The translations under genes and the position numbers were made by a program. A stretch of 64,000 bases of DNA from Vespula vulgaris. Lineage: Eukaryota; Arthropoda; Insecta; Hymenoptera; Vespidae. The notes beneath the pieces are model-generated. The model was not told the DNA's origin, made no database searches, and worked only from the letters and a program-made list of their open reading frames with translations. The stretch covers positions 3,969,001 through 4,033,000 of the forward strand of contig NC_066596.1 of the NCBI RefSeq assembly GCF_905475345.1, in the 5' to 3' direction. This document shows positions 30,101-43,280 of the stretch, one piece after another; position 1 is the stretch's first letter, and every line of letters begins with the position of its first letter.

Positions 30101-33100
30101 TCGATCTTTAAATTTCTGCTTAGGCATTCGTATCGTTTGGTAGGGAATTTCAATTTTGTTACTATAAAAATGAAGGCTATCACATTTTAATCTGAGATAC
30201 CAAACAACGTAAGACCTTATCGATGGAACGATAAAATTTTGAAACTAGTTTCACGATATCCATCGATATGTAATAAAATACGAAGTTGCTCGATTATATT
30301 TTGTGTTTTTCATTTATTTCTTTTCTCTCTCTCTCTCTCTTTTCAAGAAAAATCGTTCTCCTTTCCTTTTAAGCGAGTTAACATTTACCACCATGAGCCC
30401 CTCATAGTTTGCTTCTCTGTTAGAAAGGAATGTGGCTTTGGGGTCGACGTGCAGGAGCGAACAAATTATTCCTGGCGATCATGAGGTGGTACCGTGGACC
30501 AAGATCATGCCTGTAGTTAGTTGAGTTGCAAAGTCTTAACAGGCTACGATACTCGCAGGAACCTCTCGCATCTTTATGCAGCCGGCGCGAGACAATGAGG
30601 GCATTGTCGCTCGTTTCACGGCGCAAAGCTCCGACCGGAAGCTCATTGTTTCTCTCTTGGATGGTCGCGCAGTTAGACCGGTTGTCTCTTCTCGAAGGAT
30701 TCCAAGCTCCTATCACTCGTTCGAACGTCATCTTGGCAATTCATGAGAATCTTTAATCCTTTCAAATCAATGCGTCGTCTTGTTCAAACGAAATATAAAA
30801 TATTAATTTCATCGAAAACTTTTTTATCCTTAAATGGAAACTTTACCGAAGAGTATAAAAAATATGTCGATCTAAAAATCGACGTAACCAAAGAAAATCA
30901 AACACCATGCTCTGAACAAGAGGAGAAAGGCCCTTGTGCACAAGTGTAGCATAAATCTTCCGGGTCGTACCGATTAATTACGGCAGGAGGCAGTGTCCTG
31001 TAATTAGATCCTTCTTGATGGCCAGCGATTTTGTACGGACGGTCTTTGCTCTTGCTCATCCTCGTCGGTATACTCCCGTCACGGCCAGAACAAAATCCCC
31101 GAGAGCCGTAGGAGAATTTATATCGAGCATAACACAACTTATGGATTATATATCTCGAAGAAATCGTCGAATCTATCATATTAACGATCGATTTATTAAT
31201 CGATTTCGACCCACTTTCGTTCACTTCCTCGTGATTCATCTTCGATACAATGGACTTTACCTGCGAATTTGGAGGTCACATTGGAATGCTTCGAATTTTA
31301 TCGATAAGGTCGAAGACAAAATAATAATTTTAAAAAATTATTAAATTCTGCCTTGACCTGATCGTAAAATATCCGAATTAAATAATGATATTAATTTATA
31401 TTATTGATTGAAAAAGCTAGCGGATAAGAAATCACGATAATTCTAGTTCAACTTCACTTTCAAGCAATTATACAAGGAACTGATGCTAATTGCTAAATAG
31501 AGTTCTCTGAGGCACGACAGCCTCGGTTAATATCTTCATCCTTCGTGCCTTTAGCTAGCTAGGAACTATCGAGAACCTACGATAGATAGACTCGTTACTC
31601 GTTTGATCGTTTGTAAACGATCCGTAAGGAACAAATGGTATGCTACCAAGTATCACCAATTATCTCGCGTTCACGTAAAACATATGTTCCGTCTTGCGAG
31701 ACAATTCGAGTCCATAAATTTTCTTCGAGAGAGAAAGAGGTTGCCACCCGAGAATTTCGAGGCAATTCGAGCAGCTTCGTGTTATCGTTAGCAACCGACA
31801 TACGAAGCATGAAATACGCCTCGTGGGAAAGTAATAGCCTTAAAGTACGCGGTTACAAACGTATCGATCGATACTTCAAGTAGATCGGCCGATCCACGAG
31901 ATCAACAGATTTGTGAGACTAAACCAGCATGTATTTCGTAACGAATGGACATTCGTCCTCAAACGACCGTGGTCCAACTCCTCTGTTAATCTTTCGAGGG
32001 TGGACCAGTTTCCTTGAGACTCCCCTGTGATTTCATTTGATCGCATTAAATCGGATTTATCGAGCGTGCACCCGTGCACGCATCCCATAATCGCGATTCT
32101 ACGCCTTTGGCTACTAATTCGATGAAATTTGATGCGCCGTTGCACCCGCGCACAGATTACATGCACCTTTCTCTCTCATAAGCTGCTTTTTTTGTCGTTA
32201 TTAAGGTTTCGTTTTTAAGGTACCTGCTCTTGGTAAAATTGCATGAAATTATTTCGATCGACTTGATATATAATGAATATTGTTTTTATGAGCAAAATAT
32301 AAGGTTATTGATCGATAAATTAACTATTGCTGATAAGTAAAAAAAGAAAAAACGAAGAAAATACGGATTCTGCGGAGGAGAAATATCAGTACAACATGCA
32401 TAGTTGACGGGAATATAAATCGGAAACTTAAGTCAACGTTCCGTAATCGCGAGACGTTACTTCCCTGCCGTAAGCTACGGATTAAGTGACGTTCGCACGG
32501 TCGACGAGTTGAATTTATGTCGACATTAAATTCCTCGGATTTCTCTTCGCGTCGATGACTGCGATACATTATGTCTATATTTATTTCTAAATAAATTATA
32601 AATTCAACAAATTCTCTTATCAAATGGTTAGTTATAAATTCATTTATAGAATCAACGACTCGTCTAACAGTAATACGTCAAACGCGTTTCGATCTTCTCT
32701 CGATCTTAGGATAGCATCGATTGTTTTATATGCCTTACTATGGTCTCTTCTCATTCATAAAAGTTCCCATGAACGGTAGCTCCTTATTTTTCTACGCTCG
32801 TGCTTCGTTCACGTCTCACGTCTCCTCTGAAACACGACCAACTCTTCACCCCACCTCGATCTCTGCCATTCCTGAAAACTGGTTCCGCCGGAGGCACGCG
32901 GATTGACTTTTAAATCGAAATACTTTACGGTCGACACAGTATCGAGAAGATGACTCCACCGGCAAGTCAGTCGGTCGAACCGAACGAGTAAAACGCTATC
33001 GATGTAGATACACCCCTTTGAGTCGATTTTCTTACAAATAAAAAAAGAAAGAGATACTACACCACGGCCTTCGAACAAATATTCGTTTCAAGAACGAATT

Positions 33101-36100
33101 CGTTTAATGATTTCAATCGAACATATCCAAGCTAATTCGAATCATTCGCAAAATCGTGCATTTAAATTTTTTATCTTCAGTTTCATTTCTCAAAGTCTTT
33201 CAAATATTTCATAGTAAATTATATTTGAAAAATTCGATTATCAAAAAATCACGAATTTCTAACGATCTTACTTGATCGAGTAAATCGACTTACGGCGATG
33301 TACGCCGCTAATTTCTAAACTCTTTTTATCTCACCGATCCTTACGCGTGCGCGAATGCACGTCGATGCAACGGACGTGTTCCAGACTGCATTCCGCGCGA
33401 GAATCAGACAAAAAGAGTGAAATGTTCGTTCCTTCTGATCCTCTCCTCTTGGTGAATCCTCTTGATCTTCCTCTTAAAAACAATATCGAAATATTCGGTA
33501 AATCGACTGAACATACAGATCGCAGCGATTACGATCAAAGTCAACATTTCTCTTCGTTTTATTAAATTTCTTCGTCGTTGAAAAAAACTTCCTTTTGTTA
33601 TTTCTCTTTTCGGTAGAACAGAAGGTTTCTTCCTTATTCCTTTCTCAAGAGAGCGTCAACGCATCGGTAGCAAGTAAACTCTCAAGCAACATGAGTGTAC
33701 CTAACTGGTTGGCCACATAACGTTAATTAATACACGCGGCGGAATTACAAAACCGACATAAGCCGATCGTTATCCACCCTGCGACGAAGAAAAGAGTAAT
33801 CATTAATCAATATTTCACATAACACTTTTGATTTTCAATCAAATATGTAAACCGTCTATGTATAAAAAAAAAAGAAAATAATGATTGAATGTTACTGACT
33901 AGTCTATTTCCTTATTAGAAAATGTCATCGATTACACTTCTATAAACAACATCCTCTATTCTATCTCAAAAAGAAAAATGGTTTAAACTGTGTAGAATAA
34001 CGATCAAGATCCTGTCACAAGAGTAGGAAATATTGTTACGAGCAAATATCGATGCAAATGACCCTACCAACTTCCTGAACTTTCTACGAGCATGTTCAAA
34101 AGCATCCTAATGTCTCGCATACATATAATAAGTTCTTATTTTCTCAGATCTCTACGATCAGACAACTATTTATAAAACGATCACATTCGAACGTTAAATC
34201 GTCCAAGCTGAACCGTAGAAACGATCAAAGGTATAATGACTGACCACAGGTAGCAAAACTCGATGCAACTAAAGATAGATAAACGAGCAAAACGTTCGAT
34301 ACTTGTGTTACGTCTGAGAGAGGGTGGGGAAGATTTAAACCAATCGACATACAGAAGTGAAATCGATTCGCGAGGAGAGCTTTCTAAGACGAAAATAACG
34401 AATAAAGGTACAAGACGTTTCCTTGTACCACAGCGTAAATCTTATCTCTAAACGAGCATTGGACGAGCGCATAAATCGATTCTGAGAAATCGTACGATCT
34501 TTCAACGTTAATTGCTGATGGGCGCGAATAGTACAAGCTAGAATTCTATCCTCGTGTCTATGCAAATGCGTTTGCTCGAACCTCTATCTCACTTCCATAC
34601 GCGCGTGTGCTTGCTCGCTCGATGGGATCAACATAGCCTGAGGCTCTTAAAGCTTCGTAACGCGTCAACTAACACCATTCTGACCTAATATCGCCCTAAT
34701 ATGTTGATTTATGGCCAGTTTATCTCAAGAAAGTCGACTTGAATCAAGAATGCGAAGAAGCTGTCGACGAAACGATAATAAAGTTGTAATCCTTTGTCTT
34801 CAAAGTAGTTTCCGAAGACAAGGATCTACGAGATGATTTATGCCCTCTGGTTGATCGATACGTATGATAAAAGTGATTTTACCGACTCTGCTTACGGAGA
34901 ACAGCTATCGTAATCGTGATCATTATCGGCTACAAGTACCTACACAATAACGTAAGTACCTATCTGACGATTACGGACTATAATATCGTTATTCACCTGA
35001 AATCGACTACTTTAATGCGCAAGTTTAAAACGAATGTTATAATTTCCATAGAAATTACAGTTAAAAATCGTGTTAACAGGTATTCCAATCACAGTTTCGC
35101 AAAAGACTTCGTAATTATTGTCAAGCTATCCTTCGCGTCGAGGAAGCTAAACTACCGATTAGATAAAAAAAGAAAAGGAAAAAATAAAGAAATATAACGA
35201 TCAACCTTTTCAAAGCATGACGTTAAACTCACCGTACGTGTAATCGAGGAAGGCTATGTGTAAATCGCTCGATAATATCCGCGCTTCCGTTTCGTGCCTG
35301 GTTGGAACTAGGTGAACACCTGGACCAATGCCAAGACAGCCCGATAGCTAATTCCCGTGTAATCATCCTGTGCGAGCTTAACGCTACCCTAACGCGATAA
35401 AGATCTCGATCTTGCACGTCGGAACGCCCACCAATAATCACATGCAAATCGGCCTTAACACTTACGCACGCGTCGCTGAAAAACTACCAACTTGAGAGAA
35501 AAAGAGACAGATGGTTGTATCTCGATTGACCAACAAAGAAGATGAATACATCGTTATCCTGTATTTGGAGAACACGATTAAGATGTTTGAAAACATCTCG
35601 AAGATATTCAGTCTCTAAATTATTCTTATAAAGTAATCTGTCGTGTTCCAATTACGCTCTTACGAAACTTAGATTTCCGCTTAAGAGAATTAAAAATCTA
35701 TTCTATTTACAATGTTTTCGAATAAATCACTGTAATTAATCAAAGTTAATAATTGATTATAAAAGTTATAATCATCGTTTAAAGGATAAAATATCGTGTA
35801 GGTTCTAAACAATAAATGATTGCTGCCTAGGATAATTGATATTCTCATGGTTTATTTTTCGAATCTTTTCTATGCAACTTACATGTTAAATCGAAGAAGT
35901 TAATAAGATTCAATAGTAGAAGAATAGATCTACGAGACGCAAAGGAATTTCCTAATAGCTAATCCCGACACTCTGTAACCATCCGCGCATAAAGAAAGAA
36001 GCTAACGTGTGGGTGTAATGACGAAGCGAGTCGTCTTTTAATTATACCTCGACGTCTCAGGAATTAATTATTGTTGCTGGGAGGGCTTTCCATCTGCCTT

Positions 36101-39100
36101 TAGAACGAGTCGATTAATAGGGAATTCGTTACATTTGAAAAGAAGCCAAGAGGAGATTATATTCGCGTATTTCTTAAAACGTCCAACGAAATTACGCCAT
36201 GTTACCTTTCTTAATAGCGTTTCTTTATGATAAAAAGAAAAGAAAGCTTCACTTCCGGCAGCAATTTGAAGAGCGATCGATAGAAAATTCATTTTATCGA
36301 ACACGTAACGTTTTCAATCTCCAATACGGTATATAAAAATTCTATCGTTCATTTTTTCATACGATATCGAGGGTGATCGTTTATTCGGAGCTCGATTATC
36401 TTCTGAGATATACGACCTCACACTTTGGATATTCGATATCCTTGTGTATCAGATCGTTCGTGTGAAATGCGTCATCTCAGATCAGAAGACCTATCGAGAT
36501 GATACGAATATCAGAGAAGATATGTTGAATTTTTTACAACTTAACGTTTTACTGTTAATACAGGATGTAACATAAAAAAAATCTTTTTATATGATCTGTC
36601 TCAAATTAATATCTCGTTAACGAGTTACAAAAATCCAGGATCAATGATACATTGCTTCGACGTTTCTAATTTTCATTCGTCAAATAGACGTAGATTTACG
36701 ATTCTTACTTTTTTTAAATTCGAAACGTTTTTACATACTCACGGACCATTCATTTTCACTAGGAAAGTTCAAACAAAATTCCACTCGTTCCATCGCTGCA
36801 TTCCCCTCGCAATTATAGTCGTACTTTTTGTCGTATTATCCTGTTCCTCGATGTAATTTGTTATGACACGGTAACATTTAACGTTGACTGACGTATAACT
36901 GGTATTCTCGATGGATAGTCAAAGCGTTACTCCGAAAGTTGATAAAATCGATGCCGAGGAGATATACATATATACATATATATATATATATATCTTTACG
37001 ATATCACGAAACGAAAGAATGCGAAGAAAATGGAAGCCAAGAAAATGTTATTCATAAGTTCAGAAAAGTTCTTCGTTTTCATGTAAGAGCGAAAGTGCGT
37101 TTCGGATTGGCATAAAAATCGAAGGAATCGCGTGAGAACGAACGGTAAGGAAAACGCGTCGTGTTTATCAAATCTCCTTCTGGTATCACACGATTCGACG
37201 CCCACGAGGTTACTTTCCAAAGTGGAGATATTATCTTCTCGACATCGTATTGAGAAAGTTCCTTAAGTAATCTCGATGATCAAAAACGTCGAATCGAAAA
37301 GAAACGGTTACATCGATTATACGCTACGTTCTCTTTGAATTATTCTCCAACGAACGCTAAAATATTCTAGATAGATCGTAACGTGTCTTCTGTAATTACG
37401 TAAAACTTTTGAAGAATAACGATGATCTCAGAAACGCAAAAAAGATTTCAAGTATAAATAAAAGTTAAACGAATAATTAAAAGTTAAAAATATATTGTCA
37501 AGTAATATATTGTTCGTGTTCAAATTCAATCGAACAAACGAGGAATTAGAAACGATTTGTATTTTACCGAGAGAACACGAAAACGTCGTCGAAGCGTGTC
37601 GATCACGATCGAGCGAGGGAACGATCCAGCGAAGGCACGAGGATGAAATTCGTGAGCAACGTCGAAATCGTAGGATAGGCTTCCGAGTGGAAGCCATGCT
37701 CTCTTCGCACGGTTCACCGCTCGCTGTTCTCGTCCGCACGTGATTTCGTGCCTTCTTCTTGTGTTTCATTCACGAGTGGGTGCCCCCGGCAAGATACGGC
37801 GAATGTTAATGAGCCGTCCGGTCAGCTGCTCTTTTCCCACCCGGAGGAGATTGTCCTAGCGGGGATTAAATTCCTGGATTCGCCGTTTACCATGAGTCAA
37901 CGAGTTCAAGTGAACTTTACGAGCTCGTGTTCGATGCAAAATCACGAAAATCTTTGTCCTCATGAAAAAGGAATGATCTATCGATAGGATCGATCCTAAT
38001 ATCGTACTTAACTATCGCGATAAAAAAAACTTGAGAATTTTTTTCATTATCTCTTTGATCGAGAAAGCATTGAAAATTAGCAATAATCGGATTTCCGATC
38101 AAAGTTCGTTTATTTACTTTTATAAGTACGTACCTACTTCAACTTCCTGTTACGATTAACATTCGGAATACTCCCAAGATCGTTATCGAATTCGAGAGAC
38201 TTTCGATTCTCCTCGACCGATCCGATTTCTATCTCGAGCCGCTCTGTAATCTTCTGGCTGTCACGAAGCAAACTACGGGGGTGGCTCGAGGAACGATCGA
38301 GAATCAGTCCCATGGTAAAAGGTCAATAACCTCTATTCAAACGCTACCGGCGACAGACTTCGAACTGACTTTATATACCATGGATGTCTCACTAAAAACA
38401 GTTCGTTCGATTATCAACAAATTCAGAAATGTTACTTCGAAAAGTAATCGATTCCAAACTAAATTTTTCAAACTCCAAAAACGACTACATAAGCACAAGT
38501 ATTATGTAGATATTATACCAGAGAATGTATTCGAAACTATGGTGGTAACTTCAAGAGTTTATCCTTTGTGTGTCTCTGGGGCATAAAATTTATGACCACG
38601 ATCCCTCGGCCAGGCTATTCGTCAGGGACGATCGCGAATCTCAATCCTGGTGTACCGACTTGACAGGATGTACGTGAAAGAAAGCAAGAACGAACGAACG
38701 AAGGAAAGAAAAAAAGAAGAAAAGAGGAGGAGGAGGAGGAGGAGAAGAAAGAAACGTCCATAGATGCAACTCGTATTGCAAGGATCCTGCTGGATCTTTG
38801 CGCTTTGTCAGCGACCAAGAGTAAAAAGAAAGATTAAAAAGAAAAAAAGAGGTCCAGACACGATGAGAGCATGTAAGACGCTTAATAAGAAAGAATAAAA
38901 GAGGTAAACCACCCTTGGAATCCAGAATCGTAATTTGTCACTTGTTTGCTCATATCTCTTTTTGCTCGGATTTCTCTTAATGCATTCGCATCGAATATAT
39001 CTCTTTGTTCTTTAACGACAATACACCATTATTATCATTTGTTTCTTTACAGAGTTCAAATGGAATAACAAATATCTGGTTAATAGAAAATACAGCCTGA

Positions 39101-40953
39101 GAAAACAAACCGATCGCATTCGATCGAAAATTGATGACTATCCTTGATGTCGATTTAATGATAAGAAAAATATACAACCTGAGAGCAAATATCTACTATA
39201 TTAGTTGACTTAACCTTCTGGACACGTTCTTGAAATGATTTCTATTCTTTCTTAGCTTAGTTAGTCTCTTTTTTAAAGTTTATAAGATACGCTAAGGTTA
39301 ATAAATAATATTGGTTCAAGCCCGAAGTACCTTCGTGATTGCCACACCTCCACCACGGGATTCCATAAACGTAATCGTGATGCGATTAATCGGTGGCACC
39401 TTCGAGTCTACGATCACCGCATTTCGTTCCGCTAGCCTATTGTTATCGAGCAAACAACTCGATCGAGCACCGTGTCTAAGTTAACCGAGCGATCGATCAT
39501 ACGATCTTCGTGATCCCTTTGGATTTCTTTTTTTGGTTCTCTCTCTCTCTCTCTCTCTCTCTTTTCTTTTTTTAGACCAATGGCAAGACAATTATTCATC
39601 GAGATACTTAAGAATAATGTTTCCTGACGCTTTATTCTTTCTTAATGTCTTCATTGAGGTTATTGAAGCAAGAAATGACTTGAGAGTATAAATGTTTAAT
39701 TTGCCGATCGTGTCTGATTCAACAATGACTACTAAAACAAAAAAAGAAAGAGAAATGAAACGTAAAAATAGAAAATAAGAGAGAAGAAAAATCGTATAAT
39801 CGAATCACGTAAGATATCCAAACGGAAATCGGTACATACGTGCAAACATTGACTTAGGGCAATTAAAGTCAATTAAAGACATGTTTAAACGCGACTCCCC
39901 GTAACGCGGATCATCTCTATTCGTCTGCGTCTTCCTCGCACTCGTTTTATACGACAGAACATGCGAGTCAGGTTAATTGAGCTCAATTAGTACCGAAGTG
40001 ATACCGACCGATCGTTAGCAACATTTTTTATCAACTCACGATTTTATTCCGGAGTCTATTCGCATCGCCCGACGCGTTCAAGTAGCACGATTAACGAACT
40101 GGGACAAATGCCAGTTTGTGTCCAGATGTCTGCTACTACAATCGATGTAATCGAGTAAGTTTCCTATTTTGAAATTAAAAACGCAGAGAACAAGCGATAT
40201 TCACGAAATCATACTATGTATTTCTAAACAGTAAATAGATAAAATGAACAAGATTTAACATTTGACAGATATACTGCAATTACTTCTTTTTTCTTTTCTT
40301 TCACAGATGACAAACGTCGTTGGTACAAGCGTGGTGGAAAAATTATCTTTTTACAATCACACAGAATGCGAGTGTAGAGAGAAAACCGAATACGATACGA
40401 ACGAGAAGTCTCTTGAGCAGAGATTCTATCGGCATCATCAGCTCTCTCCGCAGCCGCAAAATATGAGGAGAGCACCGCCAAGAAAATCGTGAGTCTAAAT
40501 CTAAATGAATTCATTGTAAATTCCGAAATACGAATTAATCTCAAGTACGAATTAACTCGTCGTTTAATCGACAGGTGCCGATGTCCCTCGGAATTCACAC
40601 CGAAAATCACGCCGGACGGAGAGTGCCAATGTTACTGTTACGAACATAATCAAAACTGTATCAAAACGAAACGTGGAAAGGGATATTTTTCTTTGAGCGA
40701 CAGATTGTACGTCTAACTATTCGTCGATTCGACGAAATTCAAAATGAATTTATCGACGCTACTCTATATATTATTTTTTATCTAATCCTAACATTATTTT
40801 TTTTACAGGTGTATTCAAAATAACGAATGTGCAATACCTATCTGTGAATATGGCGAGTATATGAGACGAGAAGGTAAATGTCCTAGAAAGAGGGACAAGT
40901 TCGACGCGATCGCCAATTTCGGGATGAACTTCAATCATCGATATAGAAGTTAA
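5819..40953 (+). CDS. Pvf: PDGF/VEGF-related growth factor (Pvf family), last five exons, 5' end not recognised
   Basis: Exons 5819-6131, 9494-9726, 40307-40488, 40575-40706 and 40809-40953 join in frame (intron phases 1, 0, 2, 2) to give 334 residues ending in TAA. In order these are: an acidic start and a Thr/Ser tract (about residues 14-42), a linker, a PDGF/VEGF cystine knot (about 124-205) and a Cys-rich tail. All eight knot cysteines are present: C124 (CQWPRPR), C149, C155, C161-C162 (TGCC), C169, and C203/C205 (TECEC). The tail has CRC, CQCYC and further Cys pairs like the CXCXC repeats of VEGF-C/D and insect Pvf1. By family knowledge this is a secreted dimeric ligand of the PVR receptor tyrosine kinase, acting in haemocyte survival, cell migration and growth. 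The first visible exon opens in phase 0 after a good acceptor, so a signal-peptide exon is expected 5' of it, probably before the window. Which Pvf paralogue it is cannot be fixed; the tail favours Pvf1. Confidence 0.93.
6132..9493 (+). other. Pvf: Pvf intron (3.4 kb) between the Thr-rich exon and the first cystine-knot exon
   Basis: It is bounded by GTACGT and TAATTTTCAG and is phase 1 at both ends: A plus CT rebuilds a Thr codon. The content is AT-rich with T-runs near 7543-7583. I see no coding or RNA gene in it. Confidence 0.85.
9494..9726 (+). CDS. Pvf: Pvf exon B: first part of the PDGF/VEGF cystine knot
   Basis: Two bases complete the split codon and 77 codons follow. The exon reads AQIKDALQYAIKVSREGS, then the knot: CQWPRPR, a YIPHC segment, LHRCSDDTGCC and LTCVPK. 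These six cysteines match knot positions 1-6 of the family in spacing, including the adjacent GCC pair. It ends in phase 0 at SFY before GTAAGT. This is the diagnostic exon for the whole gene. Confidence 0.95.
14839..15267 (+). repeat. Pvf: Short direct duplication about 400 bp apart in the Pvf intron
   Basis: CTTCCGCGATACCGAAATAC at about 14838 recurs as CTTCCGCGATACCAAAATAC at about 15240. Each is followed by a similar CG(C/A)TGAT-type continuation. The sequence between is not repeated. The origin is unknown. Confidence 0.6.
18073..18108. repeat. GA microsatellite
   Basis: About 18 uninterrupted GA units within the Pvf intron. Confidence 0.95.
19427..19446. promoter_or_regulatory. Perfect inverted repeat resembling a nuclear-receptor everted repeat
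   Basis: GCTGACCCCACGGGGTCAGC has 9-bp arms around a 2-bp centre. It can be read as everted GGGTCA half-sites (TGACCC, four bases, GGGTCA), the type bound by nuclear-receptor dimers. Only the sequence symmetry is observed; binding is inference. Confidence 0.35.
26606..26640. repeat. GA microsatellite
   Basis: GA run with one interruption, in the Pvf intron. Confidence 0.9.
28759..28804. repeat. TC/TCTA-rich simple repeat
   Basis: CTCTCT followed by several TATCTC hexamers. Confidence 0.85.
36965..36994. repeat. TA microsatellite
   Basis: Alternating TA/CATA run near the 3' part of the large Pvf intron. Confidence 0.9.
38721..38743. repeat. GGA trinucleotide repeat
   Basis: About six GGA/GAG triplets in a purine-rich strand. 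They produce a Ser run in a minus-strand pseudo-ORF. Confidence 0.85.
39540..39561. repeat. TC microsatellite
   Basis: About 11 TC units about 750 bp upstream of the third visible Pvf exon. Confidence 0.9.
40307..40488 (+). CDS. Pvf: Pvf exon C: end of the cystine knot (TECEC)
   Basis: Sixty codons plus two bases. It begins MTNVVGTSVVEKLSFYNHTECECREK, supplying knot cysteines 7 and 8 as CEC, with an N-H-T glycosylation sequon just before them. A His/Gln/Arg-rich linker follows. The leading ATG is internal (phase 0 acceptor TTTCACAG), not a translation start. The donor is GTGAGT at 40489. Confidence 0.93.
40575..40706 (+). CDS. Pvf: Pvf exon D: Cys-rich tail with CXCXC motif
   Basis: Acceptor TTAATCGACAG, donor GTACGT. 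The reading is S, CRCPSEF, then GECQCYCYEHNQNC and a basic KTKRGKG stretch. CQCYC is the CXCXC signature of the C-terminal repeat in VEGF-C/D-like and insect Pvf proteins. Both boundaries are phase 2. Confidence 0.92.
40809..40953 (+). CDS. Pvf: Pvf exon E: terminal exon
   Basis: The acceptor is TTTTTTTTACAG. It encodes CIQNNECAIPICEYGEY, a basic KCPRKRDK segment and ends NFNHRYRS before TAA at 40951-40953. Four more cysteines extend the Cys-rich tail, and the basic patch could aid matrix or heparin binding (inference). Confidence 0.92.
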
Positions 40954-41112
40954 AAAAAGAAAAACAATTGCTTTGACGAAAGAAGAAACAACCAACGAAA
41001 AAAGCAGGAATAACGAGCGCAACGTAACGCGCGATAACCCGACGGTGCCATTTACTTTGTTTTTTTTTCAAGTGCCTTTGACGGAGAGACTTACTATATG
41101 ATATACATGTGT

Positions 41113-41162
41113 ATAAATATATATATATATAAAATATATATATAAAATATATATATATATTC
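41113..41162. repeat. TA-rich repeat in the Pvf 3' region
   Basis: TA dinucleotide runs interrupted by AAAA, in the probable 3' UTR. Confidence 0.9.
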
Positions 41163-42425
41163 GCACACATACGCGACTATGTATAAAATGTATTACGCCA
41201 TTCTTAGATGATAGAAGTCGCATGATCACGTTCTGATTATCATCCCTTCCCATTTTCTTTCTCTTCAATTTCTTTCTCTTATCTTTCTGTTACCTTTCTT
41301 TTTTAATACTCGAACTCATTAGTTCTGAGAAAAAATACGTCTACGAGTAAAACTCATCTTTGATGGCTCGTGTGTATTTGGACGTCCGATCACGCATGTT
41401 TCTATTCTACTTATAAACGTAACTTGATTCGAAGAAAGTAAGTAGGTCAGATAGATTAGAATCCGTTAAAACTTTCCTTGGGATACGATCTCCGTCGATC
41501 ATTTCCGACTTCAAAGGAACTATCTATCTTTGAATTTATCTTCCCTCTATTTCCTACTTCCCTTTGAACGCGAGAAAGTACAGGATGATGATACGAAGAA
41601 ACGATGATACGAATGTCGTGCTAAAGGTTTAAGCAAAAGAACGTATTACTTTGCGATACCATCGACGTGTGAAACAAATGTAATTTCGTATTTTGTGATG
41701 TAACATAGCGTGCATAATGTCCTATGAATGAGATAACTGTATCGAAGGAGAACGTAGATTTGAACTGTTGCGCGACATGTATTTTAATTTAATTCGTAAT
41801 TTTAATAGCGAGATATTCCTCGCGTTTTTTCATAGTTTACGCTAGAACACGAGCCTAGTCTGAGGATCTGTCTCTCTTCTCTGCGAAAAACTCTTCTCCC
41901 GAGAGAAACTAATAATACTAACATATTAAAAAACCATACACACTGAGATAAATTAATAAGGTGATAAAAGACAAAAATGAAATAACCAAAAATGTAAAGA
42001 GAAGGGTTTATCAAGAATCGAAACAGGTCCTTGATGTATCCACGATTTTGTATGTTTACAATGGTACATTTTTATTATATTTAATCGAGCCATTAATCCA
42101 TAAATATTTAGTTAATTTAATATTTAATCTAAAGTTAGTTTTGTAATTCTTCGATCCACCCTGTTTTCTGATTTTTTTATCCTGCTCTTTCCTTTTAACT
42201 TTAAGTAAGAATAACAGCAGCGGTCGTGTACCTAGATTCATGATTATGTTCTTTCCCATAAAATTATTCAATTTTACGTGAATATATTTTTCGTGGTTTA
42301 CCGAGGTACAGAAAAAGAATAAAAGTAAAAAAAATAAAAGTAAATAGAGATCCGATAAGTAGAGTTACATTTTTGTAAACATCGGAACAATCCCATGAAT
42401 CACTGTATCGTTTGATAACTCGTTC

Positions 42426-42426
42426 T

Positions 42427-42475
<49 letters not shown>
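42426..42475. repeat. TC microsatellite
   Basis: One of the longest pure CT tracts in the window, after the Pvf 3' region. Confidence 0.95.
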
Positions 42476-42479
<4 letters not shown>

Positions 42480-42530
42480 ATACTTTTTCTATAATACTAA
42501 TAAAAATGAAAAAAATCAAAGTTTTACATA

Positions 42531-43280
42531 ACATTAGGTACGTGCCGTTGCAAGTCGCGTGCGAAATAATGTTAACAAAAATATTTTAAATACAAAAGGA
42601 GTGCAGGGAAAAAATATTCTAAAATTTTGCACGTAGCATTTATGATACTTTCATTTAGAATCATTCGCTCTATCCATATTGTTTTCAATTGATTGTTTAA
42701 ATTATTCCCTTGGCAGTGCTAATAATAATCGTCTTGCTAAAAATCGAAGCATTTAAATTCTTTTCCTTTTTGTACTCTTTTGTATATATTTACATGGATT
42801 GCTATATCTATAGGCAAGATAATCTATTCATTAAAATAATCAGGAAAATTGACAGCGCTTCCTATAACAAAATATGTCTATTACTGTATATGAAAACATT
42901 TTTTTCTTCTATAAAATAAAAAATCATCTTTTCTATATACCACTTCTACTGACTCTCCTTCGTACGCAATACTGGTCTCTAGATAGTTCATATAGATCTA
43001 GACGACAAATAAAATATTAAAATTAGATAAGTAATCATTTGTGCAAACAGCTTCTTACATTGAATATACACAATATATATCCAGCGATACATTATGCTAT
43101 ATTCCATTTTCTTACAAACTATAAAATCAAAAAAAGGTGCATAGCAATTACGATTTTAAAAAGGAAAAATAAAATTATTTTCTTTATATATAAAAATAAT
43201 AAAAAATTTATTAACTGTAAAATATCGATTAATCAAATACTCTAAACAAGAGAGTAAATCATATCGACGTGTCTATACTT
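42531..43280. other. AT-rich spacer before the repeat domain
   Basis: Very AT-rich sequence. Small open frames of Ile/Lys/Phe-rich composition are consistent with chance. I see nothing recognisable. Confidence 0.6.

Larger units (their letters stand above)
9727..40306 (+). other. Pvf: Giant Pvf intron (30.6 kb)
   Basis: The donor is GTAAGT and the acceptor TTTCTTTCACAG, phase 0 on both sides. I found no convincing coding exon, tRNA, or miRNA from memory of the common insect families inside it. It holds microsatellites, scattered GC/CpG-richer islands (about 18.1-18.5, 28.5-28.6, 30.4-30.7, 37.6-37.9 kb) and a few short inverted or repeated motifs listed separately. Large introns in signalling genes often house enhancers, so these islands are candidate regulatory DNA (inference). 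Confidence 0.85.
40954..42530 (+). other. Probable Pvf 3' UTR and downstream sequence
   Basis: This is AT-rich and non-coding after the Pvf stop. It contains a TA-rich stretch (about 41113-41162), AATAAA-type signals near 42312-42330, and a pure TC tract at 42426-42475. The transcript end cannot be placed from sequence alone. Confidence 0.4.

Noticed and set aside
40224..40610. 128-codon minus-strand open frame
   Set aside because: It overlaps Pvf exons C and D in antisense and has no domain features.
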